Shown here one piece after another: positions 23,020 through 30,825 of a stretch of DNA of 30,825 nt. The notes beneath the pieces are model-generated. The model was not told the DNA's origin. It worked only from the letters and a program-made list of their open reading frames with translations, and made no database searches. The stretch is from assembly GCA_000277445.1 (NCBI GenBank), contig AJWJ01000271.1, positions 1-30,825 on the forward strand, in the 5' to 3' direction. This DNA is from Polysphondylium violaceum. Its lineage: Eukaryota; Evosea; Eumycetozoa; Dictyosteliales; Dictyosteliaceae. Every line of letters begins with the position of its first letter. Positions within the stretch are counted from its first letter, which is position 1. Made by a program: the position numbers and the translations under genes.

Positions 23020-24828
23020 ATGTTTGGATTATTTTCAAATAAGAAAAAGAAAGAGGATCAAGATAATCAGAATGGCGGGGCAGGTGGGAACAACACAAAC
23101 AGCGCTGGGGGCGGTGGATCGAACAGCAACATACCATCGTCGCCATCGGGTAGTAAAGAGTTTCCTAGTTTTGAAATATCACCTTTGAATGAGATACAAA
23201 TCCTCTCAAGCCACACTCAACCAATAAAGACGTTACTAAATATCGATCATGAAAGGTAAGTTGTGTGTTGTTGGGACATTGATGATGATGATGCGGTGCG
23301 GTACTAATGTTATGTAATCTATAGACTAGCATCGGCAGGTGATGATAATGTAATTTTAGTATGGTCGATATCAACAGGCCGTTTATTAATGAGATTAGAA
23401 GAACACACTCAAAGAGTAACATGTTTACTCTCATTTGGAAATATATTGGTATCGGGCTCAATGGATAAAAAGATAAAGATGTGGGATCTTTCAAAGCCAG
23501 CAATATATAATCAAGAGACTAAATCTTTTCATTTAGAATCAAGTAAAACATTGGATAAACATCAAAAGAGTTTAAAAGTATATTTTATATAGATATAGAT
23601 ATTTAATAGATAATTTTTACTTATATATTAATACATAATGATGATTATGATGATAATAGTTTTTAGAAAAGATACCAAATGGATTTTGTTCTGCATCAAA
23701 CGACGAAAACTTAATAATATGGGATGAACAAGGTGAATTTAAAAGATATATAGTTAGAATTCAAAGAGAATGTATGTTTGGTGCTGTTATCTACTGCAGT
23801 AGTAATATTCATATGTACTAATTATATTTATACTCTATCATAGATATTACATCCATATTATGTGTAAATAATTTTATAATTGTATCTGGTTCAACAGCAC
23901 CATTTTTAATAGCATATAAATATGATTCACAAAATGAAACACCCAAAACATTGGGCAAAGAAATAACTCATAAAGATTGTGTAAATTGTTTAATGAATCT
24001 ATCGGCAAGAAATTTTATCACTGGTTCCAAAGATAATTCTATTATTATTTGGGACTCTTATACACTTCAACCTTTACATCAACGTTATTGTAAAAGTTCA
24101 ATTAGTTATTTATATCCAATCAAGGTATATATATATATATAGATATAGATATCTGTTATTAGATTATTGTTACCATAGTTATATTAACACAACGACAACA
24201 ATTCACAGAATTTTATTCTAGTAACAATATTTAAAGGTTTTAGTATATTTGATATGAATGGGAATTCAATTTTAGAGTATTATCCCTCAGATGGTTCATT
24301 AACAACTGAATTAAATGGTGCAATTACTCTTTATGACAAGTAGGTAGTGGTGTGGTGTTGAAATGATACTTAAATAATAGTACTAACAAATAAAACAACA
24401 AGTACCAAAATAGTAACATGGGCAGACACAAGAATATCGATGTGGAGTTGGCCCTATGAATTGCTTGGTGGCAAGAAAACCAAATATCCATTGAGGCCAA
24501 CACTGATTGGCGATTTAAAAGGTCACACAGATTATATAAATAGTTTAACCATTTTAGATGACAACAGTATTGCCACTGGTAGTTCAGATTGTAATATAGT
24601 GCTTTGGAAAGACGGCAGAATTCAGTCAATGAATAGAAACTCTATCAGCAACAGAATGTACAATGAAATGAATTCACGTTATAATCCTCTCTACGATTTT
24701 GATTCCATCTATTATGTAAGTTTTTTACCATATCATCAATATCATACATGTGATACTAATGTACATTGTAACCATAGGAGGACGATCGCATCGAGTATGA
24801 AGAAACTATGTCTAGCTTTGAGTGCTAA
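23020..24828 (+). CDS. wdr41: WD40-repeat protein resembling WDR41, 7 exons
   Basis: Exons by my splice calls: 23020-23255, 23325-23577, 23672-23771, 23844-24124, 24209-24339, 24403-24715 and 24778-24828. They total 1365 nt and 454 aa, with all introns GT..AG and frame kept throughout. A Lys-rich start and a Gly/Asn/Ser linker (about 1-48) precede a propeller of seven or eight WD40 blades, with signature pieces A-S-A-G-D-D-N-V-I-L-V-W, V-S-G-S-M-D-K-K-I-K-M-W-D, C-S-A-S-N-D-E-N-L-I-I-W-D, T-G-S-K-D-N-S-I-I-I-W-D and T-G-S-S-D-C-N-I-V-L-W. A short acidic tail follows. From memory, the first blades follow human WDR41 closely (H-T-Q, A-S-A-G-D-D, T-G-x-x-L). WDR41 joins C9orf72 and SMCR8 at the lysosome in animals; the same partnership here is inference. 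The exon 3 acceptor (after A-A-A-A-G) is the least certain junction. Confidence 0.75.
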
Positions 24829-25164
24829 TGTAAGATATCAAAATAAAATAAAATATCAAAATAAAAAATATCGCAAATAATTTTTTATATTGAAAAGGCG
24901 CAGGATTTTATTATTTTTTATGTGGTTTTGGGCAATTTCCTAACCTACACGAAAAAATTTATAAAGGCGCAATCCAAAACCCCCCCCTTTATTTATTTAC
25001 TTTTTTATGAATTTTTTTAAATTGTTTAGCACAATTGTCACCACCATATGTGTGAAAATGTACAATTAAAAAAGAAAAAAAAAAAAAGATAGTCAATTAC
25101 CCATTTACACACACAAACACACATATACATATATATTTATTTATATATAGATAGAAAAGAGAAA
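24829..25164. other. Intergenic spacer between the WD40 and sphingomyelinase genes
   Basis: A+T-rich, with a C8 run at about 24980-24987 and two short related words, AAGGCGCAGGAT near 24896 and AAAGGCGCAATCC near 24963. Before the next start codon there is an A-rich tract and a TATATATTTATTTATATATAG stretch typical of dictyostelid promoters. No gene is seen. Confidence 0.5.
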
Positions 25165-27084
25165 ATGATATATAGTAGGAAATATTTCGGAATCATAGTT
25201 TTACTTTTTTTCATTCAAAGCGCATTTAGTATTTCCCAACATCATGATTACCAAATTCCAATCAAAGTGGCCAATGATAGACTAATAGACGAACATGGAA
25301 ATATCAATGCAGAGTCCATATTCAACAGTGACCTCGTAGGTCTCAGTATCACATGTGACATTTGTAAATTTGGTATCAAAGAATTGGAGTCCATGATTCA
25401 AACCAAAAAGGACGATAATGAAATCATGGATTTTGCCGTCGATCTCTGTACCCTACTTAGAATAGAAAAACCAGAGGTGGTATGTATATACATGGATCAT
25501 AGACATATAGATAGATATTGGATAAAGAAATAATAGTAGTGTGATGCAATACTAACAATAGTAATCAAATAGTGTCAAGGGTTATTACCGTTGTATAGAA
25601 ATGAAACATTTCAGGTCTTGGGAAATCCTTTATGTACACCAGAGTTTGTATGTGGATTTGTAGGTCTTTGTCCATACAACCCCACCAATTTTACTGGAAT
25701 TGTACATTTTCCAAAACCTAAACCACCTCATGTGGACCCTGTGCCCCCGGCCAAAGGAAATCCTGTAAAGAGAATATTACATTTATCAGATGTACATGTC
25801 GACACACTGTATGTGGAGGGCATGAATTCAGATTGTGGTGAGCCAATATGCTGCAGAGCAGCCAATGGTCCAGGAAGCGGAGAAAAGGCTGCCGGCAAAT
25901 GGGGCAGTTATACATGTGACGTCAATATGCTCACACTCAACAGTATGTTTGAGTTTATTGACAATGAGATTGGAGATATCGATATACTGTTTTGGACAGG
26001 TGACAATCCACCCCATGACATATGGATGCAGACCTTTGAAACTCAATTGAATGCCTCTCTTAGAATCACTAATCTCTTGAAACAGTATTTCCCCAAGGCA
26101 CAGATCTTCCCCTCGATTGGCAATCATGAAAGTCTTCCAGTAAACTCTTTTCCACTTCCCCCTGGCTCTTCGTGGCTTTTTGACGCCCTCTCGCAAGACT
26201 GGACCAACTGGTTGGGCGAGGAGGCTGCATTAGAGACACTCAGATACGGCGGCTACTACACCTTGCCCCTCCAAGAGGGAATCAGAGTCATATCCTTGAA
26301 TATGAACTGGTGCAACAATGAAAACATATGGTTGATTGAAAATGTCACCGATGCCGCCGACATGCTCCAATGGACCATCCAAGTTCTTCAATCTGCCGAA
26401 GACATTGGTGAAAAGGTCTACATTGTCGGCCACATTCCTCCCGGCATATTGGACTGCATCGACCTATGGTCTCAGCAATTCTACCAAATTGTCAACCGTT
26501 ACGAAGACACTATCATCTCTTTGTTTTTCGGACACACTCACAGAGACCAGTTTGAAGTGTTTTACACCAACGACACGAGCTACTCGACAGGACAGAGACC
26601 CTCTGCGGTGGCCTATGTCACACCCAGCGTCACGACATTCCAATACCAAAACCCTTCGTTTAGAATCTACTCTGTCGACGCCAAAAGCGGCCAGCTTGTC
26701 GAAACCAGTACCTACCACCTCGACATTCTCGACGCCAACCAATACGACAAACCCAACTGGGTGCTCGAGTACAATACCACCGTGGCCTACTCGATGCCTG
26801 ATCTTTTGCCTATTAGCTGGGACAACCTCATTGACAGATTTGGTAGAAATCAAACTCTCTTTAACACCTACTACCAACACGTCTATTCATCGAGCCCCTA
26901 TCCTCAACAAAAACCCTGTGGCGACTCGTGCAGACTCGACACCATATGCCAAATGAAAGCAGGCACCCACAGTGTCTACAAAGAATGTCTTCATACACAG
27001 AAATCCAATTTCCTCACCAAATCACCCATTGAACTACTCATAGAACTCATTGACCATGTCTATACATCACTTAAATCATGCTAA
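25165..27084 (+). CDS. Secreted acid sphingomyelinase (sphingomyelin phosphodiesterase), 2 exons
   Basis: Exons 25165-25479 and 25573-27084 (GT..AG, phase 0) give 608 aa. An N-terminal signal peptide (about 1-22, I-I-V-L-L-F-F-I core) is followed by a saposin B domain with cysteines at 64, 67, 95, 106, 132 and 138; the intron falls right before Cys106. The calcineurin-like metallophosphatase domain has S-D-V-H (D178, H180), G-D-N-P-P-H-D (D249, N250, H253), G-N-H-E (N289, H290), G-H-I-P-P-G (H392) and G-H-T-H-R-D (H426, H428), so all metal ligands are present. A Cys-rich C-terminal region follows. The family cleaves sphingomyelin to ceramide and phosphocholine in the lysosome or outside the cell; Dictyostelium has several such sgm genes, and I cannot tell which is the orthologue. 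Codon use in exon 2 is notably richer in C at third positions than in the FNIP genes. Confidence 0.93.
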
Positions 27085-27718
27085 CATACACACACACACA
27101 AACAAATATGTAGAAATAAAACCAAATTTTAAATATCTAAACACACTCTCATGACATGCGCACAAGCTAATATTGCCCAATAATTCGCATCATTTTTTTT
27201 GAAACCATCTTTTCTCTGACCAAAAAATATCTTGAGAATTTTTTTTTTTTTTCTTGAATTTTAAACACCTCCACTCCTCCTTATAAATAATATGATTGCA
27301 TGTGTTACCATTTTCGTCTTTTGGAAGTAGGTTTTTTTTTTTTTTTTCATAATTAATTTTTTTTGTATTATTTGGAAGGGAAGAGAGTAAATTTTGTTTA
27401 TTGTCTTTTTAGTGTTTAGTTGTTGTGAGAAAGCAAGATTTTATAATATATATACTTATACAAAAAAAGTATATTCTTCTTTTACACCCACACACTCTAT
27501 CTCTATATATATACCACAACTTCAACTTTGTCAGCAATTTGTGTTTGTTGGGGGTACATTCTTTTAGTTTTTTTTTAATTTTATTTTTTCTCCATATATA
27601 TTGTATTTATATTTATATATTGTTTGTTCGCGCATAAGTTTATTTTTAAAAGGAGACATAGTATTCCAACAATACGCATATATATATAGATATATAAACA
27701 CACTCTATATATAGTAAA
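27085..27718. other. Intergenic region upstream of the ABC transporter gene
   Basis: Consists of T runs (27240-27253, 27331-27346), A+T-rich DNA and TATATATATAGATATATA-type repeats just before the start codon. No gene is supported; the short frames here are made of low-complexity sequence. Confidence 0.5.
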
Positions 27719-30073
27719 ATGGATACAAATTTAGTTTCTTCATTAATACCAGATAACAGAGCTTTTAAAAGAGCCAGTTCAAAATTGGCTGCTTTATTCT
27801 CTGCTACCCAACATCGTCTTCCAACTACAATTGGTAAAAAAGTTTTACTTTTGGCAGCCATTGGTGGTGGTGCATTCTCGTTAGTGAGATTTATTAAAAC
27901 AAAGAAAAGTATATATCTCATCTCTATCAAAGATTTAGATTTGTCAGTGTATATATCATACTAACAACACGATACAATAGATAATAAACAAAGTGCATTA
28001 GTATTAGATATTAAAGACAAAGATAAAGATCAACCAAAGAAAAAGAATGTCACAAGAGTTGATGCAGTATTCTTTAGAAGATTGGCCAAGATCGTTAAAA
28101 TATGTATTCCATCGATGAGATCAAAAGAATTTTTAAGTTTATTATATCTTACAGCATTATTATTTGCCCGTACAATGCTTTCCGTATCAATTGCAGAGAT
28201 TGCCGGTAAGAATGCACAAAACCTTGTTGCTAGAAAATGGAAAGAAATGGGTGAAGGTGTCTTAAAGTTTGCACTTGTTTCCGTTCCTGCCTCTTTTGTA
28301 AATAGTTCACTTAAATATGAAACTGATATGTTGGCCTTACGTTTTAGAAAGAGATTATCTGAATATGTTCACAAAGAATATTTAGAAGGTGTAAACTTTT
28401 ATAAAGCTTCACATTTAGGTGGTTCCGATAAAATTGATAATGCGTATGTATAGAGAGTATATACTCTAGTTTGATCAAAGATATATTATACTAATTACTA
28501 TTATATATATACACAACTATATAGAGATCAAAGAGTAACATCAGATATTGAACAATTTTGTAACTCTATGAGTAATTTATACACTACATTATTTAAACCA
28601 GTTTTAGATTTAGTATTGTTTACTAGAAAACTTGTAGTAGTTATGGGATGGGGATCACCATTACTTATGTTTGGATACTTCATTGTATCTGGATTTTTAA
28701 AGAAACTCATTATGCCACCATTTGGTCGTTTGACTGCCAAACAATCTGAATTAGAAGGTAATTATCGTACCGTTCATCAACGTTTGATTACCAATGCCGA
28801 AGAGATTGCATTTTATGATGGCAGTAGAAAAGAGAGACAAATCATCAATCTCTCTTTTGGAGACATTTACAATCACACCAGTTATGTAAGCTATCTCAAG
28901 TGCTTGGTTGGCATCTTTGATGGTTTCCTCGTAAAATATTGTGCCTCTATCGTTGGTTATGGCTGTATGGTGTTACCCATCTACTTTGGTATTCGTGGTT
29001 CCTCTGGTAAGGATTCCACAGAACTTACCAAAGATTACATTAGAAATACCCAACTCATGGTTGCCCTCTCTCAAGCCATTGGTCAATTGGTCTTGTTGGG
29101 CAACAAGATCACCAACATGGCCGGTTACACTTCCCGTGTCTCTGAGCTCTTGGAAATGATCAAATCCATCAAAGAAAGAGGTACCTCTCAATTCACCATT
29201 GTTCATGAGGACGAGATTCCTCTCTCTTCAGCCAACTCTCCAATGATCTCTGACAAGTATGACGCTGCCGTCGACATGAGCGCCTGGCTCCAAGAGTGGA
29301 GAAGAAGATCTGATGAACTCCGTGCCGTCAAACGTTCACTCTACAACAACACTGTCAGACAAGTCAGCGGTGGTGGTACATTTGTCGAAGGCGATTACAT
29401 CAAATTTGAAGACGTATCTATTGTCTCTCCAGAAGGTAAGCTCTTGGTCTCTGATCTCAGCTTCCAAGTCAATCCAAACTCTAACGTCATGATCACCGGT
29501 CCAAACGGCTCTGGCAAGAGTTCTCTCTTCCGTATTCTCGGTGAATTGTGGCCACTCCATTGCGGTACCGTCATTAAGCCAAGAAAGGAAGACATCCTTT
29601 TCGTCCCACAAAAGCCATACTTGGTATTGGGTACCCTTCGTGACCAAATCATCTATCCACACAATGCTGAAGACATGAAGAAATTTGGTGTCACTGATGA
29701 CGATTTACAACATCTCTTGACTACCGTCGATCCAAACGGTACCATTCTCCGTCAATGGTCTTGGGACAATCGTAAGGACTGGAACTCTGCCTTTAGCGGT
29801 GGTCAAAAACAAAGAATTGCTATGGCTAGATTATTTTACCATCGTCCTCAATTTGCCATTCTTGACGAATGCACTTCTGCCGTCAGTGATGAAGTTGAAG
29901 ATAAGATTTACAATACATGCAAAGTATTGGGTATCACTTTATTCACCGTTTCCCATAGACCTCAACTTAGAGCTCACCACGATTATCAATTATTATTTGA
30001 TGGTAGAGGTAAATGGGAATGGACCAAAATTAATGCTGCAGAAGATATGAAAAAACCTCTTTCTTTTAAATAA
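27719..30073 (+). CDS. ABC transporter D family half transporter (peroxisomal ALD-type), 3 exons
   Basis: Exons 27719-27908, 27981-28443 and 28525-30073 (GT..AG; frame restored at both junctions) give 733 aa, the usual ABCD length. The second junction rebuilds the conserved N-A-D-Q-R-V-T-S-D-I-E motif. Domains: a short N-terminus with one hydrophobic stretch (about 41-56); a transmembrane domain (about 85-450) with A-R-T-M-L-S-V, P-A-S-F-V-N-S and the EAA-like N-A-E-E-I-A-F-Y-D-G (308-317); and one nucleotide-binding domain with Walker A G-P-N-G-S-G-K-S (543-550), Q-loop glutamine 580, signature F-S-G-G-Q (641-645), Walker B ending L-D-E with Glu666, and H-loop His695. Half transporters of this family dimerise and import very long chain or branched acyl-CoA into peroxisomes; that substrate is inferred from family. 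All ATPase residues are present. Which abcD paralogue it is cannot be told. Confidence 0.93.
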
Positions 30074-30423
30074 ACAAATAAAATAAACTAATAAAGAAGG
30101 AACAAAAAAATAACTTAGAGATCAAAATTTGGTCACAAACATTATTTTTTAAGAGTCTCTCCAATATCTTTACGAACATACTCCAAATGATCAAACATAG
30201 ATTAATTAAAGAATAATTTTCCTCCGTCGAACTCTGTTTTGTAAATAACCGACTGTGTCCGACACAAATAATTACATATTAGTACTTTCAACAGAACTCC
30301 CCATGTTTGTACTCTGTTTTTCTTGTTTTGTTTTGATATATATACAAAAAATTTTGTTTAACTGCTAGATTAGTACTTCTTTATTTAGTGAAATTCATTA
30401 AAAAAAAACAGCATTGAATTCTA
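30074..30423. other. Intergenic spacer between convergent genes
   Basis: A+T-rich 3' flanks of the ABC gene and the minus-strand gene after it. It holds a small inverted repeat TGTGTC-C-GACACA at 30254-30266. A minus-strand frame at 30142-30198 could encode 18 residues (starts M-F-D-H-L-E-Y-V-R-K), probably by chance. Confidence 0.45.
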
Positions 30424-30825
30424 CTATTCACTAGAATCAGCAGAATCTTTCTCAGTATGGGGATTGTCACAAGAATCCTGCTCATCACTTGAATCAGTTG
30501 AATTAGTTGAATGAGTTGGATCATCAGAACCGTCATCATCACATGAATCAGCTGAATTGGTTGAATGAATTCGATCATCGGAACTGTTATCATCACATAA
30601 ATCAACTGAATTGGTTGAATGAGCTGGATCATGAGATGAGTTATGATCACATGAACCAATAGAATCAGATTAATTGGTTGGATCATCAAAACCCGATCAT
30701 CATATGATTCTGTTGTTGTTTGAATGATTTGGATCTTCAGAGCCTTCAATTAATAGAATTTCATTGAGATACTTTTCACGTTTTTTTTCTATGATGTTCC
30801 ACATCTCTAAAGAAGCCTTTTTCCT
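30424..30825 (-). pseudogene. 3' end of a minus-strand gene with acidic Ser/Asp repeats broken by stops
   Basis: One minus-strand frame runs from the window edge to the TAG at 30424-30426. It starts inside a gene: M-W-N-I-I-E-K-K-R-E-K-Y-L-N-E-I is a charged, probably helical segment, followed by G-S-E-D-P-N-H-S-N-N-N. It then meets TGA-TGA at 30697-30702. Beyond the stops, the same frame continues as an acidic tail of about four 18-codon repeats (S-D-D-P-T-H-S-T-N-S type), with a further TAA at 30670-30672, and ends D-S-A-D-S-S-E. Either the protein now ends at the first TGA and the rest is a decaying former tail, or an intron removes the stops. The gene continues outside the window, so its identity is unknown. 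Confidence 0.55.
30490..30705. repeat. Four 54-bp tandem repeats
   Basis: Units begin at 30490, 30544, 30598 and 30652, each exactly 54 bases (18 codons). The first three are well conserved; the fourth is degraded and holds the stop codons. On the minus strand they encode acidic Asp/Ser/Thr/Asn-rich peptide. Confidence 0.85.

Noticed and set aside
26336-26956. 206-codon plus-strand frame inside the sphingomyelinase exon
   Set aside because: It is a shifted frame of the enzyme, whose own frame has all metal-binding motifs; Thr/Ser/Pro bias reflects C-rich codon positions.
27425-27637. 70-codon frame upstream of the ABC gene
   Set aside because: Made of Tyr/Ile/Leu/Phe low-complexity sequence from TATA and T-run DNA.
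30142-30198. 18-codon minus-strand frame with protein-like sequence
   Set aside because: Too short to separate from chance, with a stop just upstream and no acceptor site visible.
30490-30705. Possible CRISPR-like array
   Set aside because: The units are contiguous 54-bp tandem repeats with no spacers, in phase with a reading frame, in a eukaryotic genome.
30381-30749. 122-codon minus-strand frame of Ile, Met, Gln and Leu repeats
   Set aside because: It is open only because the 54-bp repeat length is a multiple of three; the acidic frame matches the upstream charged segment and the natural end of the gene better.

Overview
The window looks like nuclear DNA of a dictyostelid social amoeba. 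Three things support this. Intergenic DNA is very A+T-rich with long T and A runs, introns are short GT..AG introns, and Asn/Thr homopolymer tracts occur in proteins. The gene content also fits: FNIP-repeat proteins, a Roco kinase, acid sphingomyelinase and an ABC D-type half transporter. Coding regions are less A+T-biased than I would expect of D. discoideum, so another dictyostelid group is likely; I cannot name the species.

Layout. (1) 1-110: a tRNA-Gly(GCC) gene on the minus strand, then a GC-richer relic of unknown origin. (2) 686-4268: two FNIP-repeat genes on the plus strand. (3) 4398-7260: a GNAT acetyltransferase with a duplicated, orphaned copy of its 5' end, two diverged copies of an unidentified ~0.5-kb repeat, and an orphan reading frame without ATG. 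(4) 7331-15523: five more FNIP-repeat genes, all on the minus strand; one carries a single-base frameshift in an A7 run. (5) 15688-15886: a U2 spliceosomal snRNA gene that is easy to miss because it has no ORF. (6) 16198-21396: the three-exon gene of a 1667-aa Roco protein (LRR-Roc-COR-kinase-WD40), an apparent Roco4 orthologue. (7) 23020-24828: a seven-exon WD40-repeat gene resembling WDR41. (8) 25165-27084: a two-exon secreted acid sphingomyelinase. (9) 27719-30073: a three-exon ABCD-family half transporter. (10) 30424-30825: the end of a minus-strand gene whose tail of 54-bp acidic repeats is broken by stops.

The FNIP array is the dominant feature. Six of the seven members share one plan: an N-terminal L-F-Y-x-I-W-R-N-x-Y-L-type helix block, a first set of LP..L..L repeats, a central W-x-x-x-Q-x-W block, then the FNIP repeats. 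The first gene has only the repeats. Members differ by C-terminal loss, a frameshift and a recent 63-bp internal unit duplication, so the array is actively turning over. The other genes (tRNA, U2, Roco4, WDR41-like, sphingomyelinase, ABCD) look like single-copy housekeeping or signalling genes unrelated to the array.

Exon structures are my own splice-site deductions. All junctions keep frame and rebuild conserved domains, but none has been tested against transcripts. Several open frames in this window begin at GTG or TTG; for eukaryotic genes I moved the start to the first supported ATG or joined the true upstream exon.
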